64,000 nt of DNA from Nostoc carneum NIES-2107. Lineage in GTDB: Bacteria > Cyanobacteriota > Cyanobacteriia > Cyanobacteriales > Nostocaceae. Positions 45,209 to 55,328 of this stretch are shown piece after piece (within the stretch, counting starts at the first letter, position 1; every line of letters starts with the position of its first letter). The translations under genes and the position numbers were made by a program. The notes under the pieces were generated by a model that was not told the origin of the DNA, did not search any database, and worked only from the letters and a program-made list of their open reading frames with translations. The stretch spans positions 3,164,719 through 3,228,718 of the forward strand of contig AP018180.1 in NCBI GenBank assembly GCA_002368155.1. Reading direction: 5' to 3'.

Positions 45209-45415
45209 ATGGCTTTGTTTTTTTTGGTTCCACTATGTACCGCTTTAATAACTGGCTATTTTGTTAAACAATCTACTGATGAAATAGCCTACATCGCTGG
45301 TGTATTTGGATTCATTTGTTTTATTTTGAGTTTGGTATTAGCACCTTGGCAAATCCAGCTATTACTGCTGATTGTAGTTCTGCTAGGTACTAACAGGCTC
45401 TTGTCTAAGCAATGA
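45209..45415 (+). CDS. Small two-helix membrane protein
   Basis: I place the start at the ATG at 45209, preceded by GAGGTTAGG, rather than a TTG at 45188. The 68-residue product has two or three hydrophobic segments: MALFFLVPLCTALITGYFV, IAGVFGFICFILSLVLAPWQ and IQLLLLIVVLLGTNRLL. No family recognised; it resembles many cyanobacterial single-gene membrane peptides. It stands alone. Confidence 0.65.
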   Translation: MALFFLVPLCTALITGYFVKQSTDEIAYIAGVFGFICFILSLVLAPWQIQLLLLIVVLLGTNRLLSKQ

Positions 45416-46141
45416 TCTGCTTACAGGATGCTATGGAAAAACAACGTAGCTGATGAAACAAATTAATACATAGAACCGAAACAAATCTCTACTTAATAAA
45501 AGTCGCACAGCCTAGAAATTAATCTTTATTCCTTTGGGCTCAAAATTGCTGTGTATTGGTTTTTGAGTGATTTGTCTTGTGTCCCACTGCTTGCCCTTTT
45601 CTATATTTTGGATGGGGTTAAATTTTGTGTGGACACTTTTTTGTTTGCACTTGTCTTCTTAACTACAAGTGCCACAAATTTATTATACCTAAATATTAGT
45701 GTTGTGCCAAGCTAGTAATTAATAATTCGTAATTTGTAATATTCGCAAAAGCAGAAGCAGCAAGCTGCGTAAAAGGGGCTAAGGAGAGAGATTTTCCGAC
45801 CCTGATTTGTAAATAATCATATAATTGTCTAGGTAGAAAAATAGGGATAGATGCAGCTTGAAGTAGATTAAGGGATTTTAATAGATAAAATCCTGGTGGA
45901 AATATCCCCATTAATCTAAAATTCTCAATGATTATCCATAAAAGTAAATTATGAACCGCTAAGAGGTTGCGAATGCAGATGCTGCTAACATAACTTCCTA
46001 AACCTGAAATATGACATCAAAATTCCTCACCCACAAGGAAACGAGGAATTTGGCAATAACTAATAGTTAATATTCCGATCGCCAATTACCAATCACCAAT
46101 TACCCATTACCCGCATCGGTGAGGCTACTTGAGGAAAAAAT
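45416..46141. other. Gap upstream of a response regulator
   Basis: It holds an inverted repeat AAATTCCTC/GAGGAATTT at 46020-46051 and ACCAATTACCAATCACC heptamers at 46084-46112. A minus-strand frame at 45696-45911 is not credible. No other signal seen. Confidence 0.45.
46020..46051. repeat. Inverted repeat upstream of a response regulator
   Basis: AAATTCCTC and GAGGAATTT form a 9-bp stem with a 14-base loop, 90 bases before the start codon at 46142. It could be an operator or an old terminator. Confidence 0.45.
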
Positions 46142-46816
46142 ATGACAGCGCACATCCTTTTAGTTGAAGATGAAGTTAAGCTGGCGCGATTTGTTGAATT
46201 GGAATTGAATAGTGAAGGATATCAGGTAAGTGTAGCCAATGATGGTATCCTCGGCTTGACCTTGGCAAGAGACTTGTCTCCGGATTTAGCAATTCTCGAT
46301 TGGATGCTACCAGGACTTACGGGTTTAGAAATCTGTCGTCGTTTGCGCGCCACTGGTAACTCAATGCCGGTGATCTTATTGACAGCCAAAGACGAAGTTA
46401 GCGATCGCGTGGCTGGTTTAGATGCTGGTGCTGATGATTATGTAGTTAAACCATTTAGCATTGAAGAACTGTTAGCGAGAATTCGCGCTCATCTCCGCCG
46501 CACCCAAGAAACAGATGAGGATGTTTCCCAGTTTGAGGATTTAAGTTTAAACCGCCGCACTCGTCAAGTCTTTCGCGGTAAACGCGCAATTGAATTAACC
46601 GCCAAAGAATTTGACTTGTTAGAGTATCTGATGAGTCATCCCCGTCAAGTGTTTACTAGAGACCAAATTCTCGAGAAAGTTTGGGGTTACGATTTTATGG
46701 GAGATTCTAATATTATTGAAGTTTATATTCGCTATTTACGCCTGAAATTAGAAGAAAATAAAGAAAAACGTTTAATTCATACTGTGCGTGGTGTTGGTTA
46801 CTCACTACGAGAGTAG
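46142..46816 (+). CDS. OmpR/PhoB-type response regulator
   Basis: The 224-residue protein has a receiver domain with ILLVEDEVKLARFVE, phosphorylation site Asp53 in LAILDWMLPG and VVKPFSIEELLARIRAHLRR. The winged-helix domain reads IELTAKEFDLLEYLMSHPRQ and VEVYIRYLRLKLEENK-like (IIEVYIRYLRLKLEENK), ending HTVRGVGYSLRE. It resembles the RppA/ManR-type group of cyanobacterial regulators of redox and metal responses, but I cannot fix the orthologue. No kinase gene follows, although such regulators often precede one. Confidence 0.93.
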   Translation: MTAHILLVEDEVKLARFVELELNSEGYQVSVANDGILGLTLARDLSPDLAILDWMLPGLTGLEICRRLRATGNSMPVILLTAKDEVSDRVAGLDAGADDYVVKPFSIEELLARIRAHLRRTQETDEDVSQFEDLSLNRRTRQVFRGKRAIELTAKEFDLLEYLMSHPRQVFTRDQILEKVWGYDFMGDSNIIEVYIRYLRLKLEENKEKRLIHTVRGVGYSLRE

Positions 46817-47920
46817 AGCAAAAAGTCAGTAGCTGGGATGAAACTAAACTATATAAAGTTTTTAAGGGAAAGTTTAAAGGTTTTTCCCTAGTTCACTTTC
46901 CCTTTAAATTTCTTGTATGGATAACAATTGCTGAGGCTGTAATTTGAGTGCGATCGCACTTTTAATTATCAAGCAAGTACATAGCTCTATAGCTAGTTAT
47001 GTGTTTGCATTACTAAAAACTCTCTTATTTGTAATCAAAACAAAGACAAAAGTACCTTTTATACATCTATTGCCAGGATATAACCCAAATTGTGAAATTT
47101 TACCCTTGAATGTCTGCATTGCATTTCAGAAATACTTCTGTAGTAGGTTACATTCTCAATAGTCTGCTTTAACGATAAAAGATGAAGTTTGTTAACAGTC
47201 TGTAACATTAAATAGTCGTAGCTAGTATGGCTTGAGAAGCTTGAAACAGCTTTCTGTTAAAGGTTTTCAATCTCAAATTGATATACCAAAGCCTAGACTC
47301 CCTACAACTATTGGTATAAAAGATTTCCGTCATCTACCTTTAGGTAAGATAAAGTGTTCTTGATGTTGAAATGCAATACTTTATACAAAATTCACAGATA
47401 AATGTATGGTTTTTACAAAGACTTTACGCCTGTCCGAGTTTTTACTTAAATAATGGAAGGGTATGCGAAAATCAGGTGGGCATCTGCATGTGATTGCTGA
47501 GTAATAACTTCTCAATTTGAGATTTCCCCCACGCTTGACAGCAGGGACAGGAAGACAGGATTTTGGATGATAGATTTTACAGCAAGTCTAAGCAGAAGCT
47601 ACCTTTGCTTATAAATTTGCAACACAAGTTTTTTAGTTGAGCTACTTTGGTCTTAGGGAAATACCAACAGAAGCAAGTGGCGTTAAGATTAGGGTCTTTT
47701 ACCATTTTTTAAATCTCAATCTTTCAATCCAAAATCTGTCTTGAAAAGTTTGCTAAATTCGGGAAACCAACGCAACTTTTCTGTATACATTTGGGTCACA
47801 GCATAACAACTCAGCAGATGAATGTTTACCAACTTCAAAAGAGCCTAATGTATGCAATTCATTAGGACATTTTGCAGATGGCAAAAACCTGATACCAATC
47901 ATTTCTGAATGGAGACAATT
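46817..47920. other. Long gap without a supported gene
   Basis: About 1.1 kb. A candidate terminator lies at 46864-46908. A pair ATACCAA/TTGGTAT lies at about 47283-47317, recalling the MITE ends but with an unrelated core. A 72-codon frame at 46944-47162 is not credible. A kinase gene may once have stood here, but I see no remnant. Confidence 0.45.
46864..46908 (+). terminator. Possible terminator of the response regulator
   Basis: AAGGGAAAGT (46864-46873) pairs with ACTTTCCCTT (46895-46904) around a 21-base loop, followed by a T-rich tail. Confidence 0.45.
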
Positions 47921-48601
47921 ATGGCTTTTAAAACAATAGGGCTAGGATTAGCCTTAACTTGCGGCACCTTTGCTGTAGGTAGCACATTAGCACCAGCTCA
48001 AGCTTTCAGTTTGAATGGGTCTTTAGCTATTGAAGGTGTTGCTGACTTAGGTCCAAAAAATACAAATCCTGCAACTACATCAATTACATGGGCTAGTAGT
48101 ACCTCGAATGGCAAAGTCGGCTATGCTGATGGTGATTTTTCGACTTTAGTCGGCAAAAGTGTTACATTGCAAAACCTATTACTCAGCCTACGAGCAATAC
48201 CAACACCTGCGGGATCTAATTATGATTTTAGTGCAGTACCTAAATTCATTGATTTTGGTAATGTTACTCTCAAAGGTATCACCTCAAACTTGTATTTTGA
48301 CCTTAATGCTGGTTCTCTTGAGAGACTAGCAAAGAGCAATAGTGTTACTATCAATACCCCTGACGATCCAGGAATAAGTGGTTTGTTTAAATTCAATGGT
48401 CAAACTGTTGCTAAAGGTGAAATTAGCGGGAATAGAACTTTTTACAGTGGTGGTTCTAGTGGCATAAGTACCATTAGCTTAGCGGCGGAAGAAGTTCCCG
48501 AACCTTTCACAATTTTAGGCTCAGTAACAGCTTTAGGTATGGGAGTTGCGTTGAAGAAGAAACAAATTCAAAAGCTGAAAAAAGGAAAAGTAACAGCTTA
48601 A
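47921..48601 (+). CDS. PEP-CTERM-sorted secreted protein
   Basis: I start at the ATG at 47921, preceded by TGGAGAC; an ATG at 47909 is possible. The 226-residue protein has a signal peptide ending APAQA (residues 24-28 region) and, at the C-terminus, VPEPFTILGSVTALGMGVAL followed by KKKQIQKLKK. This is the PEP-CTERM sorting tag: Pro-Glu-Pro motif, membrane helix and basic tail, recognised by an exosortase. The middle is Ser/Thr/Gly-rich and beta-strand-like, fitting a surface or extracellular-matrix protein. No exosortase gene is in the window. Confidence 0.88.
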   Translation: MAFKTIGLGLALTCGTFAVGSTLAPAQAFSLNGSLAIEGVADLGPKNTNPATTSITWASSTSNGKVGYADGDFSTLVGKSVTLQNLLLSLRAIPTPAGSNYDFSAVPKFIDFGNVTLKGITSNLYFDLNAGSLERLAKSNSVTINTPDDPGISGLFKFNGQTVAKGEISGNRTFYSGGSSGISTISLAAEEVPEPFTILGSVTALGMGVALKKKQIQKLKKGKVTA

Positions 48602-48950
48602 TTGCTCATTTCAAAAGCTCTGATAATGAGTAATTGAAATTTATAAAATCCCGAAATGCTTGTTATTTACGTGGATTATCATAGTTGCATCTCACCATTG
48701 CTCTACCCAAAGAAAGAACGCCACTTCTCTGTATTTCGTAAATTTGTAGTTTCATTGGAGATACTACTATCTTTGACGAATTTACGAAATGCTGTAATCA
48801 GCAGGTGATTCAAGTACTTGATAGTTACAGGGTGTATTTTCTTCAATATTCAATCAAGCCCTGAGACACAAGAAAATACATCAAGCAATTTCTGATTATT
48901 TACATAATTTCCTATCTAACATTGTTTATTTTTCAAAATATATGCAGCAA
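48602..48950. other. Gap between the PEP-CTERM and sugar permease genes
   Basis: It contains a loose inverted pair, CGTAAATTTGTAG near 48727 and GACGAATTTACG near 48775. No gene seen. Confidence 0.4.
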
Positions 48951-49913
48951 TTAAACTTTGATATTCTCAGTGCTTTCCCGACTAATAATTAATCGCAAAA
49001 TAGATAAACCCAAAATTATCAAGAATAACACTAGCCCAATTGTGCAAGCATAGCTAATTTCTAAATTAGTGAATGCTTGCTCATATAAATAGTAAACTAT
49101 GGTTTTTGAGCTATTAAGTGGCCCTCCCTGGGTCATGATATAGACTTCTTCAAATACTTTGGTGGCTGATATTGCAGAAATCACAGCCACCAAAGCTAAA
49201 TATGGTTTCATTAAAGGTATCGTAATATCCAAGTGTTTGCGAATACCATCGGAACCATCAATGGCTGCGGCTTCATAAACATCGCCAGGGATGGATTGCA
49301 ACCCAGCTAAGTAAATTACCATGTAATAGCCGAGACCTTTCCAAATAGTCACAGCCATTACACTTGCTAAAGAAATTGGTAGAATGCCAAAAAGTTTATT
49401 AGGGCTAGTTAACCAAGGAATTCCTTCGGGAAACATTCCCAAGGCTTTGAAAAATTGATTAAGTAAGCCATTTTCTGCATAAAGCCATTTCCATGCTATA
49501 CCAGCAACAATCATAGAAATTACTACTGGTGTATAGTATGCAGCTCGAAACCAATTCATTCCCCGTAGTTTTTGATTAACTAAAATAGCTAACCCCAAAG
49601 GCGCAATTACCAGAATTGGCACTACACCGACAAGATAAAGAAAAGTATTGGTTAAAGTTTGCCAAAAAACAGCATCTTTCCACAGCTTGAGGAAGTTAGC
49701 AATACCTATCCATTGCGGGGGTTGGGAAATATCTTCATAGCTAGTAAAACTCAAATAAAATGCTTGCAATGCAGGCCAAAAAACGGTTAACCCTAGAATC
49801 ACTAAGGCGGGTAGTAAAAATATATAGGGGGTTAGTCGCTGTTGGATTAACATCCAATCTTTAGATGACAATTGATTCATAGAAGGATGAAGTATGAATT
49901 GAAGGGCTAGCAT
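48951..49913 (-). CDS. Carbohydrate ABC transporter permease (MalF/UgpA type)
   Basis: The 320-residue inner-membrane protein has six helices, starting IFLLPALVILGLTVFWPALQ. The EAA loop reads YEAAAIDGSDGIRKHLDITI followed by PLMKP, which docks the ATPase. The sequence places it in the CUT1 sugar-import class. The first ATG at 49913 may be upstream of the true start; an ATG at 49880 (MNQLSSKDW) is more typical. No binding protein, second permease or ATPase gene is adjacent, so partners must be elsewhere. The sugar is unknown. Confidence 0.92.
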   Translation of the reverse strand: MLALQFILHPSMNQLSSKDWMLIQQRLTPYIFLLPALVILGLTVFWPALQAFYLSFTSYEDISQPPQWIGIANFLKLWKDAVFWQTLTNTFLYLVGVVPILVIAPLGLAILVNQKLRGMNWFRAAYYTPVVISMIVAGIAWKWLYAENGLLNQFFKALGMFPEGIPWLTSPNKLFGILPISLASVMAVTIWKGLGYYMVIYLAGLQSIPGDVYEAAAIDGSDGIRKHLDITIPLMKPYLALVAVISAISATKVFEEVYIMTQGGPLNSSKTIVYYLYEQAFTNLEISYACTIGLVLFLIILGLSILRLIISRESTENIKV

Positions 49914-50322
49914 TTGATGTAAGGAAACCCAACACCGAAATATTAGGTTTAGCTTTCAAGATCCATGTTGGGTTGCGCTGCGCTTAACCCAACATACATT
50001 TGCTAACAACGCTAATTTATATTACACGAGTCAGATTTCGGTTCAGCCCAACACTAAGAACTTCACGGGGAAATATCAGTAGTTTGGTGAAGGGGGAAAG
50101 GGAAAAGGGGTAAGGGTAAATTCAATCCTTTTCCCCTTTTCCCATTACCCTTTTCCCAAATCACAAAGGAGATGCAAAATATTTATCCGATTGGGAATCC
50201 TAATGAACTGTTAAGCAGTGATAACATTTGTAATACAAATGTAGTATAATACAAGTGTGATTGCTCTAAAGCCTAATAGGAATAGGCTGAAACTGTTTAT
50301 TGCTTGAGCAAAAGGACATTTT
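49914..50322. other. Gap upstream of the EF-G paralogue
   Basis: It contains the hairpin at 49965-49995, a GGGAAAAGGGGTAAGGG/CCTTTTCCCCTTTTCCC run at about 50099-50156, and a TAATACAAATGTAGTATAATAC stretch near 50231-50252 that resembles a promoter -10 region (TATAAT). No gene seen. Confidence 0.5.
49965..49995. repeat. Palindromic intergenic hairpin
   Basis: ATGTTGGGTT and AACCCAACAT form a 10-bp stem around GCGCTGCGCTT. This type of Thr/Asn-like GTTGGGTT hairpin is common between cyanobacterial genes. Confidence 0.65.
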
Positions 50323-52332
50323 ATGATTCCCCGAGAACGCATCCGCAATATTGGTATTTCTGCTCATATTGACTCTGGTAAAACTACATTATCAGAGAGA
50401 ATTCTCTTCTATACAGGCAGAATCCACGCCATTGAGGAGGTGCGGGGAGGCGGCAAGGGTGCGACGATGGATTTTATGCCAGAGGAAAAATTGCATGGCA
50501 TTACGATTACCTCTGCCGCTACCACCTGTCAATGGCACGATACGCAAATCAACTTAATTGATACACCTGGACACGTGGATTTTACGATAGAAGTTGAGCG
50601 TGCTTTGCGGGTATTAGATGGGGCGGTAATGGTTCTGTGTGCTGTAGCGGGCGTACAGTCCCAGTCGATTACCGTCGATCGCCAAATGAAGCGATATCGT
50701 GTGCCGCGTATAGCATTTATCAACAAAATGGATCGCATTGGTGCTAATCCGTTTCGGGTGGTGCAAGCAATGCGCGATCGCTTACAGTTAAATCCCTTGT
50801 TACTTCAGTATCCCATTGGTAGTGAAGATAAATTTCTGGGGGTAATTGACCTCATAGAAATGCAAGCTTCTTACTTTGAAGGGGAAAACGGCGAAAATTG
50901 GGTTAAAAAGCCAATTCCTGACGCATTGGTTGCAGAAGCGCAACAAGCAAGGGAAAAATTGCTTGATGCTTTGTCGCTATTCTCCGAACCCATGACCGAG
51001 ATGCTATTAGAAGGTAAAGAAGTTCCTCAAGAACTGATTTGGCAAACCATTCGCCAAGCCACCTTGAGTTTGCAACTCACACCTGTACTTCTGGGTTCAG
51101 CATTCAAAAACAAAGGAGTGCAGAACTTATTAGATGCGATCGCCCTTTACCTCCCATCTCCCATAGATAGAGAAGTCGTCAAAACGGTAGAGTCTGTCAA
51201 CCTTTACCCCAATCCTGAGGATGCCCTAGTCGCCTTGGCATTTAAACTGACTGTGGAGTCCTTTGGACAGTTAACCTATACCCGAATTTATTCGGGAACT
51301 TTGAAACAAGGCGATACTGTATACAACTCCCGCACCGGACAAAGAGTACCAATTGGCCGCTTGGTGAGAATGCACGCTAACAAGCGAGAAGAGGTTAAAT
51401 TTGCGGAAGCTGGCGATATTATCGCTCTATTGGGCGTAGATTGTGCCTCTGGCGATACCTTCTGTAGTGGCGAGCCACTGGTATCTTTAGAGAAAATGTT
51501 TGTACCAGACCCAGTAATTACACTGGCTGTTACACCCAAAAAACAAGAAGATAGCGATCGCCTTTCTAAAGCCCTCAACCGCTTCCAAAAAGAAGATCCC
51601 ACTTTCAAACTCAGCATTGACCCAGAATCAGGGGCAACTTTGATTTCTGGTATGGGTGAACTGCACCTAGAAATCTACCTAGAGCGCATTCAACGGGAAT
51701 ATAACACTGAGGTATACGTTGGTACACCCGCAGTAGCATATCGCGAAACCATTGGGCAAAAGACGCGCTTCGATTACCGACTGAAGAAACAAACTGGGGG
51801 TTCTGGACAATACGCCCATGTCACGGGATGGATTGAACCGACAGATGAACCGTTTGTATTTGAAAGCAAGGTAGTTGGCGGGGTAATTCCCAAAGAATTT
51901 ATTCCCGCTTGCGAGAAAGGTTTCCGCGAAGCCATGCAATCAGGCCGTTTAGAAGGTTATCCCGTTACAGGGATCAAAGTTGTGCTAGAGGGCGGTTCAT
52001 TTCACCCCATTGACTCCTCCGAATTGGCATTCCGATCAGCATCCCATCAAGCCTTGGATGAAGCGATCGCTAAAGCCAAACCCTACATCCTCGAACCAAT
52101 TATGTTGGTAGAGGTGGAAACACCCAACGAGTATTTAGGTAGAGTCCAGGGTGATCTCTCCTCCCGTCGAGGTTTGCTATTAGGTTCCGAAACCATGCAA
52201 GCATACTCCGTCATTCAGGCGGAAGTACCGCTAGTACGAATGTTTGGTTATTCTACAGATTTGCGATCGCAAACTGCGGGAATGGCAACTTTCACGATGG
52301 AATTTGCTTGTTATAGACAAGCAAGTACGTAG
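50323..52332 (+). CDS. Elongation factor G paralogue
   Basis: The 669-residue GTPase has P-loop AHIDSGKTT (14-22), switch [22 protein letters not shown] and the EF-G domains II-V, ending [14 protein letters not shown]. It lacks the canonical switch I sequence: the conserved QERGITI is EKLHGITI here (55-62), and the stretch before it is short and Gly-rich ([20 protein letters not shown]). It is about 20-30 residues shorter than housekeeping EF-G. It therefore fits an EF-G-like paralogue, as found in several cyanobacteria, rather than the str-operon fusA; no ribosomal protein genes are near. It might act in ribosome recycling or stress. An AAAGGA site precedes the ATG. Confidence 0.9.
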   Translation: MIPRERIRNIGISAHIDSGKTTLSERILFYTGRIHAIEEVRGGGKGATMDFMPEEKLHGITITSAATTCQWHDTQINLIDTPGHVDFTIEVERALRVLDGAVMVLCAVAGVQSQSITVDRQMKRYRVPRIAFINKMDRIGANPFRVVQAMRDRLQLNPLLLQYPIGSEDKFLGVIDLIEMQASYFEGENGENWVKKPIPDALVAEAQQAREKLLDALSLFSEPMTEMLLEGKEVPQELIWQTIRQATLSLQLTPVLLGSAFKNKGVQNLLDAIALYLPSPIDREVVKTVESVNLYPNPEDALVALAFKLTVESFGQLTYTRIYSGTLKQGDTVYNSRTGQRVPIGRLVRMHANKREEVKFAEAGDIIALLGVDCASGDTFCSGEPLVSLEKMFVPDPVITLAVTPKKQEDSDRLSKALNRFQKEDPTFKLSIDPESGATLISGMGELHLEIYLERIQREYNTEVYVGTPAVAYRETIGQKTRFDYRLKKQTGGSGQYAHVTGWIEPTDEPFVFESKVVGGVIPKEFIPACEKGFREAMQSGRLEGYPVTGIKVVLEGGSFHPIDSSELAFRSASHQALDEAIAKAKPYILEPIMLVEVETPNEYLGRVQGDLSSRRGLLLGSETMQAYSVIQAEVPLVRMFGYSTDLRSQTAGMATFTMEFACYRQAST

Positions 52333-52334
52333 TC

Positions 52335-52364
52335 AAAAGGGCACAGCAATGCTGTGCCCTTTTT
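52335..52364 (+). terminator. Strong terminator of the EF-G paralogue
   Basis: AAAAGGGCACAGC, loop AAT, GCTGTGCCCTTTT: a perfect 13-bp stem with a T-run, directly after the stop codon. Confidence 0.93.
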
Positions 52365-52453
52365 CATTAGGACTTACGCAATAAATCTCTGAAACTATCT
52401 TTACTTCGTGTTCTTTGCGTGCTTCGTGGTTCGTTTTTTCATGATTTTGCGTA

Positions 52454-52553
52454 ATACCAAATCAAATAATGTTTGCGACACATCAATATATTCTAGAGGG
52501 CACGGCAGTGCCATGCCCCTACAATCTGTCGCATTCTTTTTTCAAATTGATAT
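52454..52553 (-). repeat. MITE-like element, copy H (100 bp)
   Basis: Inverted copy: starts ATACCAAATCAAATAAT, carries CTAGAGGGCACGGCAGTGCC, ends TTCAAATTGATAT. Confidence 0.85.
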
Positions 52554-52613
52554 AAGTCCTGTTCATCTGTAAAAACTCAACACTTGTACCAATTGTCTAA
52601 AATTCGACATCTG

Positions 52614-52647
52614 TAATTACGAATTACGAATTACGAATTACGAATTA
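52614..52647. repeat. AATTACG tandem heptamer
   Basis: About four and a half units, directly after the stop of the TPR gene (minus strand), as at 12406. Confidence 0.75.
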
Positions 52648-52650
52648 GTA

Positions 52651-53493
52651 TTACTGTCCCAATTCTTTGATGTTATTCATCACTTGTTGGTACAAATCCT
52701 TGTTACCCTCACTTTGAAAAATATCTGCGGCTTGTTGTAAGTCTTTGAGTGCGCCTGGTTTATCGCCTTGGGCGGCGCGGGCGTTACCGCGGTTGTTGTA
52801 GGCGGGGCCAAAGTTAGGATTGATGCGAATAGCTTGATTGTAGTCAGAGATTGCGCCCTGTTGGTCGCCCTTTGCAGCGCGGAGATTGCCACGATTATTG
52901 TAGGCGATCGCATATCTGGTATTGATGCGAATAGCTCGATCAAAATCTTCTAGCGCGCCGTTGCGATCGCCTGTGGTAGCACGAGCATTGCCGCGATTAT
53001 TATAAGCTTCCGCATAACTAGGAGCGAGGCGAATGGCTTCGTTATAATCTGCGATCGCGCCTTTATTATCTCCAATTGAGGCTTTGGCATTAGCTCGGCT
53101 ATTGTAGGCTTCGGCATCATTAGGATTAATCTTCAGTGCTTCGTTATAATCTGCGATCGCTTCTTGTTTCTTTCCTGTGTCAAATTTCGCCAATCCCCGC
53201 GCTTTGAACGCTACACCATATTGGGGATTCAGGCTAATTGCTTGATCATAGGATGCGATCGCTGCTTCTGAGTTACCTTTAGCGTGTTGACTTTGTCCTT
53301 GAAGATAAAATTCCACTGCCTTTGATGTTTTGGCTGGGCGACGGCTGGGGGGAGTTACTCCAATTTCTGTTACTAATACATCACTATTTTTACTACAGGA
53401 AAGGTTAGTAATTGTACTCAATATTGACAACAAAGCTATGGTAAATGCTCTGCCGAACCTTGTCCACTCTCTATCAAATAATTGCAGTTTCAT
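52651..53493 (-). CDS. TPR-repeat lipoprotein
   Basis: The 280-residue protein has an N-terminal hydrophobic segment ending ITNLSC, a plausible lipobox (Cys33). Six tandem tetratricopeptide repeats of 34 residues follow from about residue 62, each with the A-Y-N-N-R-G-N-A-R-A core and D-x-A-I-R-I-N-P end. TPR arrays are protein-binding scaffolds. Placement of the lipobox suggests the outer face of a membrane. The repeats are highly alike at the DNA level, with HIP1 sites in several of them. Function beyond binding is unknown. Confidence 0.88.
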   Translation of the reverse strand: MKLQLFDREWTRFGRAFTIALLSILSTITNLSCSKNSDVLVTEIGVTPPSRRPAKTSKAVEFYLQGQSQHAKGNSEAAIASYDQAISLNPQYGVAFKARGLAKFDTGKKQEAIADYNEALKINPNDAEAYNSRANAKASIGDNKGAIADYNEAIRLAPSYAEAYNNRGNARATTGDRNGALEDFDRAIRINTRYAIAYNNRGNLRAAKGDQQGAISDYNQAIRINPNFGPAYNNRGNARAAQGDKPGALKDLQQAADIFQSEGNKDLYQQVMNNIKELGQ

Positions 53494-54186
53494 ACGTCGT
53501 TTTAAACCGCCACCCTCCCTAAATTAATGCTTACTAACTTTAGCTATATCTGGAAATAGTGATTAATTGTAAATGCATCTAACAATCCCATCTAATTTAT
53601 GAATCTTACCTTTTTAATGTAGACGTGAAGCGCCAATAACGCCAAGTCAAGGAAGAGAAAGGCGATTGCATAAATCATTAATAACTGCTATTTACTCTGG
53701 GTTTAGATACAAGATGAAGTATAAATTTGTAGCCCCAGCTTTCCCACTTATTTCATCCTTTTCTTGCGTAGATGTTACTAATATGTGGTGCTTTAGCACT
53801 CTATGCAGCATCATATTAGACCCAGAGTGGCTGTTTATAGGCAAAAATAAAGTATAAAACTGTTATTTTTCCCGATTATCTATTTAGTTCTCGCTTGCAC
53901 AAAGTTATGTTATCCGCAGCGAGTCCTATTTTTGCCGCTTTTCATTATACGTTTTAAAGCCGATTAAATTAGACTTTTTATTTTTTTTACAAAATCTTTA
54001 TCTATATAAAATTTTCAGTTAGAGAGCCGCATACACTTAAATTTAAGTGTATCTATGGGAATGACAATTTTAGATTTTGGATTTTTAATTTGGCCTTAAT
54101 TAGTTGTATATACCATTATCTACTAGTAGCTTTTTTGCTCTTGAAGTCACAATATCCTTTGAAAATAAAAGTAATTCCGGAATTGT
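53494..54186. other. Gap without a supported gene
   Basis: About 690 bases, AT-rich. A 63-codon frame at 53666-53857 lacks a ribosome site and family features. ACACTTAAATTTAAGTGT at about 54028-54045 is an 18-bp perfect palindrome with no T-run. Confidence 0.5.
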
Positions 54187-55107
54187 TTAATCTTTCTCAG
54201 CTTCGCTTTCTGGGCTTTTGGGTGTCAACCGCCAAGACGTAGTTTCATCCACATCTACAGAGAGTTGTTCTAAGTTTGTGCCTAAATCTTTTTGCAATTT
54301 CTGAGTCAGGGGAATGGGAAAATCTAAATCAATCCCTGCGGTTTCTACGAGCCTCATAAGTTCAGTAAATGCCACTTTTACTGTTTTACGCTCATATTTA
54401 GTCAACTTACAATATGATGTTTCCGAGACATTTTGTATCTGCATAGCTTTTTTAATGCGTTCTTGCAGATGCTCTAACTCAGAGTTTAATATGTGATGCT
54501 GCTGTTCAATTTCCGTATATCTAGCACCAAGTAATGCTAAATCTTCTGTAGCCGGATCGGGATTTGCTTGAGATTGTAACTCTAGCAATTTTAAATGTAC
54601 CTGAGCAAGATATATACAATCTAAATACGCATAATCAATTTGTGCATCAGTTAGAGGACGCTGTCCCCAATCACTATTTTGCTCTTCTTTATCAATATTA
54701 TTAAAAGCGCAAAGTGCTGTAGCTAAAGTTTGCAGTTGATAGTTAGGTAACGGTAAAAGGTAGTAAGGGATTTTTTTAGCCATTTCTAAGGTACAAGTAA
54801 CATTTTTAGCTTGCTTATTACCCAGAAATTTCAAATCGTAACTAGAATTATGAAATACTTTTTCAATACTAGGATTGAGCATAACGCCATCAATAAATTC
54901 CCCGACGATTTCAGGTTTTCCCAGCACATCCAAAAGATAAACGCGATCGCCACTCATATCTGAGGGATCATCTAAAACCTGAATCAGCGAGAGTTTCGGT
55001 TGACGACTTTTATAATCAGCGACCTCTGTATCAATCCAGAGAGTTTTAGCGTTAGTATATTTAGCAATAGTGGCATAAATATCCCTGGCATAAGTAAGGT
55101 AGGGCAT
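54187..55107 (-). CDS. RNase D-like 3'-5' exonuclease
   Basis: The 306-residue protein has the DEDDy exonuclease core: IDTEVADYKSRQPKLSLIQV with Asp26 and Glu28, HNSSYDLKFLG with Asp91, and QIDYAYLDCIYL with Tyr159 and Asp163. All four metal-binding acids and the tyrosine are present, so it should be active. The C-terminal third (about 190-306) is helical and replaces the HRDC domains of RNase D. It may trim structured RNA, or act on DNA. It is divergent from the methyltransferase-HIT gene, with 220 bases between. Confidence 0.88.
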   Translation of the reverse strand: MPYLTYARDIYATIAKYTNAKTLWIDTEVADYKSRQPKLSLIQVLDDPSDMSGDRVYLLDVLGKPEIVGEFIDGVMLNPSIEKVFHNSSYDLKFLGNKQAKNVTCTLEMAKKIPYYLLPLPNYQLQTLATALCAFNNIDKEEQNSDWGQRPLTDAQIDYAYLDCIYLAQVHLKLLELQSQANPDPATEDLALLGARYTEIEQQHHILNSELEHLQERIKKAMQIQNVSETSYCKLTKYERKTVKVAFTELMRLVETAGIDLDFPIPLTQKLQKDLGTNLEQLSVDVDETTSWRLTPKSPESEAEKD

Positions 55108-55328
55108 GGGCTAAAATTTCCTTGGATTTACAGATACTTCAGTTACAATAATGGACTTTCAGCGCAAAGGCGATATCTTCGCCAAGAATCTGATCGACAG
55201 AGAAAGGAAAAAGTATGGTGCTGACGACGAACTGAAGACGAGAGTATAATAATTGGCTTCTCCTTGTGCCTTCTGTCTCCGTAATAATAACCACGAGATG
55301 AATCAGAGGACAAGAAAAGCGAAATTCC

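Noticed and set aside
46944-47162. Frame after the response regulator, considered as remnant of a kinase
   Set aside because: No kinase motif in any frame of the gap.
53666-53857. 63-codon frame
   Set aside because: No supporting signal; starts in unremarkable intergenic DNA.
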